NCBI GenBank assembly: GCA_036245805.1
Contig: BTRK01000006.1
Coordinates: 46,431,257 to 46,495,256 of the forward strand
Direction: 5' to 3'
Length of the DNA: 64,000 nt
DNA from: Pristionchus mayeri
Taxonomy: Eukaryota; Nematoda; Chromadorea; Rhabditida; Neodiplogasteridae
The position numbers were made by a program, and so were the translations under genes. The notes beneath the pieces are model-generated. The model was given only the letters and a program-made list of their open reading frames with translations, had not been told where the DNA came from and made no database searches. This document shows positions 23,201 through 36,500 of this stretch, one piece after another; the first letter of the stretch is position 1; the number at the start of each line of letters is the position of its first letter.

Positions 23201-25401
23201 AGCAAATTGTATTTCCTGCATAATTAGTGATTCCGACTGAATTTCTGAGTGAATCCGCCCAAATTGGCACTAGCTTAGAAGTGAGACCAGCCTCGAAGAC
23301 GGAATGCATCTGTTCCTTTTCAATCATATGAAACTTGATTGAATTCCATACATTTCAGATCTCCGAAGCGGTGGCAGACATCATTCCTGACACTGGTGAT
23401 GCGCCCATTCAATCGGAAGAGACCTTCATCGAGGAGATGGAGGAGACCATACCCGATTTCAGAGAGGAGGAGGAGATTCCGGAGGTGGGCTTAACTCACA
23501 CTCCTTGGCTCTCGGAGAATTCCAGTCAACTATCAAAACTGACTTGTAAATAAACGCCAGAACATTCTCTTCTTGGATCTCCAAATTATAATGGTCACAT
23601 TTCAGAACCACTTATGTGTAGTAGTCTCTCAACGGCTGCAAACTCACTTTACGTGGCTGCATTTTCACCTTGTTCACGATTCCAGGATGAGGGTGAGCGA
23701 GGCGGGTTGGTGAACAAGATCATCGGGACGAGGACCGAAATCGAGGAATCGGCGCTGGAGGGAGAGCAAGTGGAGGAGAAGGACGATGATGGAGAAATGG
23801 CCAGACAGAGGGCGCAGGTGAGGATGGAAAGATCAGCTCATTGAGGTATAGGCATAGTTGCCCAACAGTGGCGGTGAGGTGTTTTCAGACCATGACCATA
23901 GCCCTATTCATGGTTACGCACTGTGCCCCACTCTTCGAGGGCGCAGTGTGTAGCCATGAATAGGTGTCGCCGTCGGCGCAGACAACTATGTCGTTCAGGC
24001 GCTCGGATTAGAACTACCGCGTCATGCCGCCTTTGATATATCGAAGATAGCATTGCGAAATAGTTTTCATCCGGCCTAGTGCCTTATTTAATGAAGAGAC
24101 TGCGATGCGATGCGATGCGAATATCGACCTCTAATAATAACTCATTTTTTTGTAGTCGCCTGAGAGGACTCGGCAAGCATTCAAAGAGAAAATAATGTCA
24201 TGAGCCATTTTTTACAATCTACTGTCTGGTGAAACTGGCATGACAGCTGGTGATTTCAGGTAACGCAACTGCAAGAGAACCTGCAGCAGCTCACGCGGAC
24301 GGCCTACCCACTCGCTAGGCTCTTCGATTTCGCTCAGGTCACTTTCATGAGAAATTCTTGCAAAATCTCTTTCACGAATCAGAAATTAATCACTACATGA
24401 ACACATAGATGTTGTTTATCTCATGGGAGACTTAATGCGGAACTTTCACCTGGATGCTTCGTTTACTGTACGTCAAGCAATGGCCATTTCAGGAAGACTA
24501 CGACAACATGGTCCGAGAGCTGGACAAGTGGCGAATGGAGGGCCGGAAGTGAGTGTGCCGAGACCAGAAATTAGTCTGGGGCATCACATTTCTGCCCATG
24601 ACACAAATAGCGCGGGGGGTCTATTGGCAGGGGGGGGGAATGAGTGAACAAGACATGAATGGCCCCTGGTCTTCGGATGTTGTGGAATATAATCCAACAG
24701 TTTATTGATGACAACCACAAGTGACTCACAGGATATGGAAACGCGTGACCTCGGGGCAAAACAAGCTATTTCACAGGTTCGAGCAGCAACTTAACGACGC
24801 CAAGGCCCAGAGCAACTTCGACTCCCATCAGTGAGTCACTCTATCTCATGTTGTCACACATTATTTTTTTTACCAAGCAATTTCCTTTAGGTATGCTTCA
24901 CCATATTGCCCCTCATTTCTCATTAGCTAGAGGTTAATGCCGTGAGGGGAAAACGGAAACGATCTTATGAATTAGTCTTCATCACTATCACGAACCTAAT
25001 GACCTTTCCGTCACTGGAACAAACTATCACTCGCGCATTAGTCAGTTGCTCAATGCTGAAATTTTGCAATCGACCCTACGGCAGCTTATTGGATGACTCA
25101 TCACTCATTTCGCTTTCACACAGCAAGTAACCTTGCGGATTTGCCTCCATTTCGTCATGTTGTAATAATCGAAAAACATTACTCATCATCACTCACTAGC
25201 TCGAGGTCAATGGCGGCAGTTTTTTCTTTGCCCAACTATGGAACTGATTCCTACAAGTCAAGTCATATTTTTTTCAGGGAGGCTACTCGACTCAAGACCC
25301 TGGGCGAGGAGATTAGGGAGATGCGCTCGCAGTTGATATCGACTAAAGCGAGAATAGCCGAACACGACGAAGAAATCCGAGTGATCATCGGGAATATGTG
25401 A
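20210..25401 (+). CDS. dyf-11: DYF-11 / IFT54 / TRAF3IP1 (MIP-T3) intraflagellar transport protein
   Basis: IFT54 is an IFT-B subunit needed to build sensory cilia and it binds tubulin. Exons: 20210-20350, 20548-20712, 21071-21175, 21342-21485, 21620-21688, 21737-21862, 21901-21979, 22307-22364, 22763-22886, 23359-23484, 23686-23817, 24260-24337, 24493-24548, 24777-24830, 25278-25401, giving 526 residues with all phases consistent. Residues 1 to about 120 resemble the N-terminal CH-like domain (LTDQLLNRPPFKFLLDVF, TGFLKGQIEASEL, ILAGKEPEMTSLLLQRFAE). About 138-250 is a lysine-rich KEKKDK stretch, then an acidic middle. About 424-526 is a coiled coil with RLFDFAQEDYDNMVRELDKW, as in the family. 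Two introns may use GC donors (at 20351 and 21486); in-frame GT alternatives exist. A tRNA-Gln lies antisense in the intron after 22886. Confidence 0.94.
23011..23081 (-). tRNA. tRNA-Gln (anticodon CTG)
   Basis: A full cloverleaf can be drawn: acceptor stem GGTCCCG/CGGGACC, anticodon stem CAGGA/TCCTG with loop CTCTGAA (anticodon CTG, reads CAG), and T-arm GGGAG TTCAAAT CTCCC. It is antisense inside a dyf-11 intron and identical over 71 bases to the copy at 36978-37048. Confidence 0.95.
23902..23964. repeat. short hairpin in a dyf-11 intron
   Basis: CCTATTCATGGTTACGCACT is mirrored by GCGCAGTGTGTAGCCATGAA around a short GCCCCACTCTTCGAGGGC loop. Isolated in this window. Confidence 0.6.
24000..24084. 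repeat. palindromic repeat family D, diverged copy 3
   Basis: CTCGGATTAGAACTACCGCG and TAGTTTTCATCCGGCCTAGT are the degraded arms; the outer end CCTAGTGCC is intact. It lies in a dyf-11 intron. Confidence 0.7.
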
Positions 25402-27545
25402 ACAGCCGCCTTTGATCTTTGATCTACAATCCCCTTTGATCTCGCCGCCTTCACTTTTTTGTAAAACGAATTTTTGTCGATCGCACTTTCCCCGCTAGTG
25501 ATTCTTTCCTGTGATCTGTTCTGTGATTGGAAAACCCGAATCAGTACAAGCCAATAATATTAGAGACTTTCAGAGTGATATATTTCTTTCCTCTCGTCTT
25601 AGCGTAGCATATCCGAGTAGTGTGCCATCGAAATGTTATCTAGAGCACTAGTGGTATGAGAACCGGCCGGATACAAACCGAAAAAAGTGTACGTCTACTG
25701 TATTTTCGTAAAACTATTTTAACAACTATGAAAACGCATGAGTACTTTGTTGGTTCACATCCGATCGGTTCTATCCTATCCTTTTTTGCGACTTCGCTGT
25801 CTTCCAATGCCTTCAACTTGATGTATTCTTGCTCCCCCGATGAAGATTCTCCAGCTTTTCTTCTAGAGTTCAACCACTGTCTTCATTCCATACTCACTTA
25901 ATTTGCTGTGTAAAATAAGGAGAAGATTGCCCATATTCTTCCACATTTCATCCCCGTCCCCCGGAGTGTTAATCACCCGTTGATATGGAGAACCCGCTCT
26001 CGCTCCCGCTCTCGAGGGGATCGATTCGCTTCCCATTCTCGTTCCTAGAGATAGGAGGAGGAGGGAACTTTATGGGTCAACCTAAGCGAGACTCTTCCTC
26101 TCTCTGTCTCTCTAAAGTCCCTCCAATCACTCCCTCGAAAGAACGGTCACAAATGGGTCAAGCCCTCTCGGTTTCGCGTGATCACTCGCCCACTTCTCGC
26201 CTTCAATAGCCTCCTATCTCTCTGCATCTTTTGACAGCTCTTCCAGGGAGAACAGTTTCCGAACACGGGTGAAACAAAGCCGAGCGCCGAATGCTCGATC
26301 GCGATCTCAATCTCCATCAGAAAGTGAGAGGCGCAATCGTAATGGAGGGTGAATGACCCAGGCTCGTAGATCAGATATGAATGGAACACACGCGAGATAT
26401 GTGCAGTGCCGTCCCGTTTTTGCCTGCCTCTTCCCTACCTCAGAGGTTGCGGGCGCTATTAGGATAATTGTCTCTTTTCTGCAGCCTATTTAGACCAATC
26501 GAGCGGTGATAGTGTGTAGAGGTTGAGAAACGATGCCTGGGTATCCCCATGTCATACACTCCCCCACAGATCGACAGATCTAGAGAGTGAGCAGAATGAA
26601 TAGGCACTTTCCCGAATTTCGCATTCTTCAGATAAGGCGAAATTCAAGATTCAAGTTTCAGGTGATATGATATATCTCACATTCCTGACTCCTTTCTCTT
26701 TCATAACCTCTCCTCCTCCTCCTTCCCTCCCAACTCTCTCCTCATCCCCCGCTGGTATCACCGCTCACTCTCGCACCCCGAGGGGAGGAGGCAGGATATC
26801 ACCCCGTTATTCTCCTTGCTCATTCCGCGCGCTCTACACCTTATCCGCCTCCTCCTCTTCCGTATAAAGCCTCTTCCTCTCAAATTTCATTTCCGATGAT
26901 TACGGTACTTTTGGGCATCACTTCTCATGCGTTCTCTGAACTTTTGCTTATTCCAACTACGAATATTACATTTCTCATTCCGCTATGTACAATATATAGT
27001 TCATAATTTGTGTTTCGATAATGTATTTGGGTCGGTCGGGATCTCATGACATAATTCAAACCAAAAAACGGTTCGTTTGGATCCCCTCCGATCCCCTTCC
27101 TCCCTCTCTATTCATGTAACTAAACGGTCGAGAAGCTGTCTGTCCCTCTTACGAAAGACTGAGAGAGAAAGAGCCGGTTGGTCGGATCAAAGAAGGGGAG
27201 GGGGCGCGCAAGGCAGAAAGGATCGGAGGGAGAGAGAGGGGGATGGATCTGTCCTCGTGTTCCGTACTTGCGCTGGTTATCAATCGCAGCCATCTCTCGT
27301 ACCTCATCTCCTCAGATCTCGATTGATTCGTTACTTGAGTCCGATAGACGATATTGCGGCATCTTTATTCTGTCCACTCTTTCACCATTCGAATGGTCTT
27401 GAGATAAACTATAATCATGTTTGTGCGCTAGCTTTTTGCGGTTATCGTTCACAGCCCTATTGGATTGGCTCTCGTTTCTAGTATGCATGGCCCCGCTCTT
27501 GTGTGGCAAATCCTACAACTTTACCTTCTCCCTTTTCCAGGAGGG
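25402..27545. other. intergenic region between dyf-11 and acn-1
   Basis: 2.1 kb with no supported exon. It contains CT-rich and GA-rich patches (about 26085-26115, 26695-26790, 27175-27245) and should include the acn-1 promoter. No conserved element was recognised. Confidence 0.6.
27530..27545 (+). promoter_or_regulatory. probable trans-splice acceptor of acn-1
   Basis: TCTCCCTTTTCCAG ends at 27540, five bases before the ATG at 27546, which opens a signal-peptide exon. A spliced-leader acceptor fits better than an upstream coding exon. Confidence 0.6.
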
Positions 27546-30500
27546 ATGCGGTTGTGGCAGCTACTCGGGCCACTCTTTCTACTCGCCACTGGCGCTCTCG
27601 CGCAAACCGCCGACGGAGAACAGGTATGGCACTAATTTTGTCTCTCTCTCTCTCTCGATTCCCTAGATTAGCCTATGCGTAATTAGTCAACATTGGCAGT
27701 TGAGCAGTAATGCCTTTCTCGCGCTTTCACGCGTACACTCCATACTCACTACAGAGCCTAATCTGCATATCGAGAAACATGGCACTAGATCGGATCGCCG
27801 TCGAATGATAGCCTTCCGGATGATAACCAACATTAGAACCCCTTCCCAGCATGTTCACAGTGGGTTCCCAAAGTGTCAAATGCATCTGTGAAAGTTACTC
27901 AGGAGTGTCCATTTTTTGGTTACCATCCCGAAGGTTATCATCCGTCTAGTGCCAGAAAAAAAGTGTTAGCATCTATCACCTCTAAAAGCAATAATTGCAG
28001 ATGCCGGCCACGCAGCTTGTCAGTGGCTCCACGGCTCCGCGAATCCGCGCGGGTGACCAAATAGTGCACCGCTCCGCCGACTCCTTCGCCGACTATGACG
28101 TCCTCCATCCCGTCGAGGCGACCCATGGCGAGGCGCCCTCGACTACCACGCCCGTGCCCGAACCCACCCCGGAGCCTGAACCCGAACCCGAACCCACCGC
28201 TGAGCCCGCCGCTAAGGACATCGAGGAGGCCCCGCGCGCCCGCGCCCTTAGCTCGAAGAACCACCACGGTGAGCGCTAATCTTATCAAGTGTCGCTATCG
28301 GTTCTTATTTTTCACGCGGTGCATGTATCGTTCGCAATTCGAGTCTCTTCTTTTCACAACCGCTCTCACTCTCAAACTCTCGACTGCTGGGATGCATGAA
28401 ATGAAGAGATCTTATTATAAAATAATATCTTATTATATATTTTATCGATCACTAGTACCTTACCATCTATTTTTTGATTGGACTGCTCCTGATTTGCGCT
28501 GATTTTACGTTTTCGCCATTGCTGTTCACGGCTCCGTTCAGCCACCGAAGAGCATGGCGATCACCACGAGCACGCTCATCACGAGCAGCAGCAGGAGCAC
28601 AATCACGAGCACCACCAGGAGGAGCCGGCGATCACCGAGAACGCCGAATCGCCCTTCGAGGACAGCGGTTTCGCGCCCGCCAAGGGACCGCAGGGTATAA
28701 TTCATGCTAGAATGTGCAATTCGCATCGTTTGGCATTGTATCTCTTGCCGGCTGAGTTATGAGCAATCGTAGAGATTCCTTTAGTAGAAAATGAGGATCC
28801 CGTGATATCGCTTATCGAAAACCAGGTTTTGCATGCTCTCGCACGCTGCAAGAATGATTGAATGCTAAATATTTAGACTACTGAAAGATGACAAGAGATT
28901 ATCGATTGCTATCGATTAGATTATCGAATAGATTACAATATCGATATCGGTTGCAGGAGCACCACCACCCGAGTCCGCACCTGAACCAGCCCCTGAGCCC
29001 GCACCGGAACCTGAACCCGAACCCGAGCCCAAGCCCGAGCCGGCCGCCCACGCACCCACGCACGCTATGAAGTCCGCCGAGAAGAAGGAGACTGTCGAGG
29101 TGGGCTATTAGTGTTATCTTCGGTTTCCAAAGTAAACAAATTTCCACACAGCTTGATATGATGTTCCAATGCTCGGTAGTTTAACGTTCTGTGGCATTGT
29201 CGTTTCCCATTTTATTATCTGCCTTTGAACTTGGCTTGATTTGATTAAGAGGAGAACGAGATTAGCTACGGCTTTTTAGGAGTCCCATGTGCAATGAGTC
29301 ACCTGCGGGGAATTAGGCAGGTTATGCTGCCTTAGAGAGAGAAAGGGCGGAAATAGCCAGGGCAGTTCGAGTGGGCTCCTGTGAGAACTGGCAACTTGAG
29401 TGACTCTTCTGCAGGCTATCATTGATCAGCGTATGAGTGGTTTCGAACAGGAAAACTTCCAGAAAAATAGTAGATTATGGAGATGAAAAGTGATAGCTCT
29501 GGACAGGGGATGTTCAATGCTCAAGGCTAAATTGTCCTATATGGCATATCCGACACTTGTCTAGACGACGGGAATGTATGTTTGTAAGAGTGCACGGTTT
29601 GTTCGAGAAAGTGAGAGTAACGTTCTGCTTCAGGAGCCTCCCGTGCCTCTGCCCGAGCCCGCCATCAAGTTTGACAACATCGAGAGCGAAGACTACGGCA
29701 ACGATGACGATACCGCTGCTGTACGTCATCTGATTATTTTGCATATTTTGAAATTGATGAAAACCTGAAACTGCCGAGATCTCTCTACATGGGCACAAAT
29801 TCTTCTGCCCCGCCGGTCACATAGCTAGATACTTTGCTTAAGAACGCCCCGTTTGATGAGAATCCATAGTATGGTGCAATAAATATTCCTGGGTGATGAG
29901 GTGCGACAAGCCGATTTACTTGATTCTTCCTTTCTTCCTGTCAATTTCGAGTCACGGATAGAAGAAAAGGGGAAGGGGGAGTAGGAGTCTCTGATCCGGT
30001 CTCAACTCTCCGCGCTTCCCCACCGGGGCAGATTGGATGAATGCGCTGTAGGCTGTAGGACAAGGGGGCTGAACGCCGCGGGTCGTATAACCAGAACAGG
30101 AAAACAGCCGCAAAGCCTAATACGCCTGTACTTTGTCTGACTACAAAGCGAACGTGTGAAATTCCATTGAGTCGTGCGATTACGAGAGATACTCGCTTTA
30201 GGAAACATCGAAACTATTTTTTTTTAAATAGAACATATAAGCGCGCTCATTTTCTCGGTAGTTCGAACTATAGTCTGCATAACATGGAGAAACTGGCATT
30301 AGATGCGCGCAAAATCGAAGATGTCAACGGAAAAGACTTGAAATCTTCAAAATAGTGAACAATAAAATCGAAAACTGAATTCGATCGGTTCAGCCACCAC
30401 CCGACACCATCGACAACGAGGCCATCCAAGAACTAGTGGACAGGTTCCTAAACCAGGGAGACGGGAAGAAGAACAGCTCCGCAGACCCAACAGTAATTTT

Positions 30501-33500
30501 TGCCTGGAATTATGTTACAATCCCACCGGGTCACAGTTATATCATAAAAAGTCGTAATATCATGTCCCTTTAGCGCCACATTGATTATTCAAGACATAGT
30601 TTATAAAGAAATATTGCAGTCCTTCGCCAACCCTCAAGCCCAAGCGATGGTCAACTCCTCGCCCTACTGGACTACTGAAAACCTCGAGGTGAAAAAATAC
30701 TCATTTTTTTGTTTTTCTTGCTGATCATGTGCTCTTTTGCCCAGTTCAAGTGCTCATGTACTTTGAATGAGAATTCGCCTTGTTGACCTCTCTTTCTATA
30801 TATCTATCTCGCTTCCTCTCTAGCTGTTCAAGTGGAGAACACTCAAATTCGCCTCTCCTTCTCCTCCTATCAATCGCGCGACCTGATATATCCCGAATTG
30901 TGAAGAGGCGAGAGAAAGTGATGGAGGAGTGTTCTTCCCCCGATCTATCGATAGGGGTCTGGATAACCCACTTTGGAATAGGATAGACGGGAGTGATAGT
31001 CTTACCATCTGCATTTTACACACTCTTTCGATTTCTCTAACCTTCAACAGGGTCGCAACACGAAGAGAGGCAGACAATTTGGTTGGAGAGAGCCGAGAGT
31101 GATTAGTTCCCCCGGTGATTAGGAGTGTCCATGCACTATTGACAGCTAGGAATGAGAGGGACAGGAGATCACTGATTTGACATATTGACGTGATGAAATA
31201 GTCATATTTCCCCAGAACTAAACATTAAAGTTATCAAATTTGAATTTTATGTAATTAGCAGGAGCCATTGTTCTTGGACATCATCAACAAAATAGTAGTT
31301 GATCTTTGATCTTTCAGGCTCCTGGCTCGATCAAGGACGAGACTGAGGCGAAAGAATGGATGAAGGGATACGCCGAGGAGGCGAGGAAGATGCTGCAGCT
31401 GGTACGCATTTATGATTTTAAAAAATTAAAAAAATCCGTCGTTATCGTTGTTGTATCCCGTCGTTGCTGTTGAAGGTTGATTATGACAAAATGTGACATT
31501 GTAACAAGGAAACAATCACGATGACGCTAAATTCGTGCCCTAGATTCTGATGAACCTATGACAGTAATACTCCCGCCTTCTACATCACTAAACACGACTT
31601 GATCCACCACGCTGATTATAGGTGACCAAGTCCGGCTGGATGTACTTCACGAACGCCTCGCCCACGCTCAACAAGGCGCTCAACGAGGCCGAAGAGGTGT
31701 GTTTCTAAACTACGAAAATTTTGACGAATCACTTCAAAATTAACGATATTAGTATACTCGGGTATCAATTCATCCTGCTCGTCGTAGATGCTTTGGAAAT
31801 AAAGAAAATATAATTTCTCAGGTGATGGCCCGATTCGTGCGCGCTACTGCCAAGCAGGCTAAGCAGTTCGACACCGCCGCCTTCGCTGATGAGGCGCTCA
31901 AGAAGCAGTTCGGCTACGTGACCTTCGAGGGCATGAGCGCGCTCAACGAGGCCGACGCCGAGGCTTTCTCCTCTGCGAACATGCAGGTTAGCGGTCGTTC
32001 GAAATTCATGCATCATTATCGAGGTCGTCATGAAAATCAGTCGGAATCAAAAAATCATTTTTTAGATGAACAAGAAGGCGGCTGATGTCACCGTCTGCGA
32101 TCTGGACCTACCGCCTCCCTGCGCACTCAAGTACGTAACCTAGCAATGGTCTCACTCTCTTCAATTAACACACTCTCTCGTTGGTCAAAGGGGGCGAGAG
32201 AGCAGGAAGATTCCCGAACATGACCAAATTGGAATTTGTCTAATAGAGTCTTTCGCGGGACCTCAGTTTCGAAGACGAAATTCACATGCTGTTCATTTTC
32301 CAGGAAGATCGATCTCGAGTCCATTGCTCACATAGACAAGGACTCCACCAGAATCGCGCACCTCTACAAGACATTCAACCAGAACGTCGCCTCCCTCAAG
32401 GGCAACTACCAGAAGATCATCGAGCTGACCAACAAGGGTGAGCGGGTGGATCCGTATTCGATATTTTGATATTTCAAAACTAGTAGAACAATGTTCATTA
32501 AATTTGGACTATTGTATACTAAAATTACGGGATTTTGAGAGAAAAGCAAGTTTTTTTTTCTTAAAAATACCGAATTTCATGGGAGAAATAGGGTATTTCA
32601 GGAGCGAAGATGAACGGCTTCGGATCGGGCTCGTCGATGTGGCTTTCCTCCTTCGATCTGTCCACCAAGGATACTCCCCCTGCTTTCGACGTGATGAACA
32701 AGCTCAACGAGCTGTACAAGCAGGTCTCGCCCTTCTACAAGCAGGTAAGCCGGAATGATCTCTGATCTTTCCATGATGAGAGAATATTGATTTTTTGAAA
32801 AAAAACACGTGAGAAAGTCAGACAATGAAAACAATATTGTGCATCTATTAGGTTGATGCATAAGTTTTGTCGCATTTTGGAGGTCCGCAATATTTCCATA
32901 AAGGATACTTCTCAAATATTCCAGTTGCCTGCCCTTCTAGTATATGTTAGGGGTATCCATGCTCATTCAAACCATAGGGTATAGCTGAGCTGTCGACGCC
33001 GGCTATCCGAAACATACTAATATGAGCTGATTTGAATTTCTATCAAATTGTATTAATTTGTTTGACCGGGTGCTAGTTCGCAGAGATGAATAATGAACCC
33101 AGCTCATTTAGCATGGTGATATTCCCCATGAACGCTCTTTCTAAATATATGTCAGATATGGTGCTATGTTGAGCGGAACCAAAGGTATAGTTCACTGAAT
33201 CTAAGTTTAGGCGCTGATTCACAGTCAACTTGACCAACACTCCTGAATCCAGAATTATAACAACTGGGCCTAACATAAGTGCGTTCCAATTACCTCTCAT
33301 GGGGGTCTACTTTAACATTTAACACGTGAGATAGATAACACTCTTCTTGCGGGAAATTCGAATTTTGCATAAATTTAATTCCGGCAGAATTTTGCCAACA
33401 ATGCAAGTTTAGGTTTTTCGAATTCAAAATTGTCATTCAAAAGCTATTGATTTGTAAAATTATCCCAAACAGATATTGGTAAGGGAAGGGTTGATGGTTC

Positions 33501-36500
33501 GAATGGTCACAATAAATCAGATATTGAACATGTGTGTGAGGTAGGAATTTGAAAAAAAGTGGACATTTCAGCAGTTTGACTTACATTCCATCGTACTGTA
33601 TGAAGCCATTTATATCAACAAAATCCAATCGACTCCAAACTTTATCTGTATACTGAACACTTTTGGGTAATTATATTCCACAACTATTTGGATCTCGATA
33701 TCAATTGAGAAGAAAATTCGGATTACAAAACTTTTTCCGACCTTCCCTATCACAAACATTATTCAAACTCGTCTACATTTCTAGAACGCATTTCGTTTGC
33801 CATTATCCATGAGTGGTTCAAAATTATGCACATACATAGTATTTTACGCATATCATACTAAATCGGCACAATTCCTCTTTTTCAAGAAGCACTGGTGCAT
33901 TAAATTGAAATATAATCCTGATCTCATTACAACGTTGTCTGCCTACTGTGCCTCCCAAACTGTCTTGACAGGAATGAACCAAGGTGTGTAAGAAAAGGTA
34001 TTAAGGCCCTCAATGAATATGCATAACGAAATTTAGTTGGAACTAATTCAAAGAATTTCGGAGGTTAGAATGCATAAGAGATAGGACGCGACAAAACTTT
34101 TGCATCAACCTGATAGATGACAAGGGAAGACAAAATGTTTTTGTTTCTGAACCAACTTCGTAAAGCTAATCATCACTAAACTAATCATCACATTTGTAGC
34201 TGCACGCGTACATGCGTCGCCAGATCGCCGGCCTCTACAAGAACCCCGAGGGACTCACCAAGGACCAGGCCATCCCCGCCCATCTCTTCGGTTTGGTTTA
34301 ACTATCCCTTATTTTAAATATTCTTTGAACGACTATCGACAGCTCAGATATTTCAACATGAAGGTCTCGCAAATACTTAGGTGAAAAGAAACCTTCCCTG
34401 TAGGAAGGCCGCCAAAAAGTGGACTCTGGGTCTTAGGAAAGGCCCCGAGAGAAATATGGTTCGAAGTAGCCGCGTATCCCTCACCCTCTTTACCCCTCGT
34501 GCTCTCTAGGCTAGGCGGATTAGAAAACAGTGGTGCGAAGGCCCTCTGGCACCCCTCATTAACGCTCCCTAATTAGAATATCTTGAGGAGATGCTAATAC
34601 ACAACTTTTGTGTTAGCAATAGACATTGAGCTTCCAAGAGGACATTCGTGAACATCTATGTAATGCGTTTTTTTTAGAATGTATCCAAATGAGTAATATC
34701 CAGGCACTCTGGAAGGCGGTGACTGGTCGGCGCACTACCTGGACACCAAACCGTATGAGGACGAGGATACCGTACCCGAGGAGATGCTGGCCGCCTTCCA
34801 CGACAAGAACATCACTCAGAAGGAGATGTTCGTCAAGGTGAGAGCAAAGCTTCCAGATTACGGTAGTTTGTCATACGGTACTGAGGGTTATTGTGATCCG
34901 AAGCTAGACTGTGATTCGATATCGAACTGTATTAATTACAACTTTCTATATTGGAGAGTTTCGGTCATTGATGTGGTCTATACATTTTGGATTTTCGGTG
35001 ATTTTGACTGCTGAACAGACGATAGATCATTTAAAGAGTTTCAACTGTATTTACAATGATATCGAATTTATGCAAAAATTGAAATAAAATTCACTGCTCA
35101 AAAATTTCAGTGTTTCACTGATTGCTCATCAATGTTTGCACGATTCCTAATCGACCCCCTCGCTTTTTGGCCAAACCGTAACGTGATTACTGAAAATCCC
35201 TCAATTCGAGCAACTTGCCATTTTTCAATTAGCTCGGCAAGGTCACGCGGCGCCCTGTCCTTCTCTCAACACGCGTAGAGCGAAGGAGGAAGAGGAAGTA
35301 GAATCTGAGAGTTGGAAAAAAATTAAATAGCCAATCACACACCTCATTCCTTTCTCATCATACGTGTGGTTTGCATGTTCTTCAACTAGTTATTTTCTCA
35401 GTATGCCCATCAATCAAAGAGGAAACCTCAGTGGGCTAGACAGTAGAATTCTTTCTCTCTAGTACTCTAGACCGGTCTAGTAGCCTGAGTGAATAACTAA
35501 CTAAACCTTGGCATCACTGCTCAAACTTTAGAAAACTGAGTGGGCAGACAAACCACCGCCTGCACTCGTCAACCATTCAATTAAAAAACGATACTACAGC
35601 CTATAAATTTCGCGCACTCTCTAGATATTGAGTGTATAGAGAAATTGATTGATGGATTGATGAAGAGTCCGGATATACTTTCACAAACTCTAGTAAGCAG
35701 ACAAACCACTGGCTGCACTTATCAATCACTCCGCTGACAAACCCATCATTTCATCGAAGGAAATTGCCCGATTCGCACGAAAAAAGGATCCGCAAAAAAC
35801 CGGTTTCTCCTGAAGAATTAATTTAATCAAGCATATTAAGAGTCAAACATTAATGAGAAAAATGTTCAAGCAGAAATAGTTACTAATCTTCTTTCATTGC
35901 AGGCATATCGCTACTTCAAGGCCGTTGGCTTCCCCGCTCTGCCCAAGTCCTTCTGGACCAACTCCGTCTTCGCTCGCGTCTGGAGCAAGGACATGATCTG
36001 CAATCCGCCCGCAGCCATTGACATGAGAGACGGAGAGGAGTTCCGGTAAGCTACAGTAAAATGATGATACCGTAACCCAAACTACCGTATCCAGATTTAC
36101 CATTGCCCGGACTACCGTAACCAAAGATACCGTAACCCATTCCAGCGTGAAGATGTGCGCACAGCTTGGCGACACCGATTTCAAGAGGGCTCATTCGCTG
36201 CTCGCCCAGACCTTCTACCAGTACCTTTACAGAAAGCAGCCCTTCTCCTTCCGGTAAGGAGCATTTCGAAACATTGCTGGCTAGAGTTCGAAATTCAGAT
36301 CGCCGCTTTTTTTGTGCACAAAATTCCCAATTAATCGTTGCGGCGCACTGCAAGAGTTGCATGATGCATCTTCATGATGCATCTCGCCATGCCTATCCTG
36401 AGATAGGGAATTCCGAATGAATAGAATAAGTTGGCTATACTCTAGGTGTTGCCTATACGTAATGTGGCGCCCATAATGCCCATTCCCCTCGCGCCCTTCC

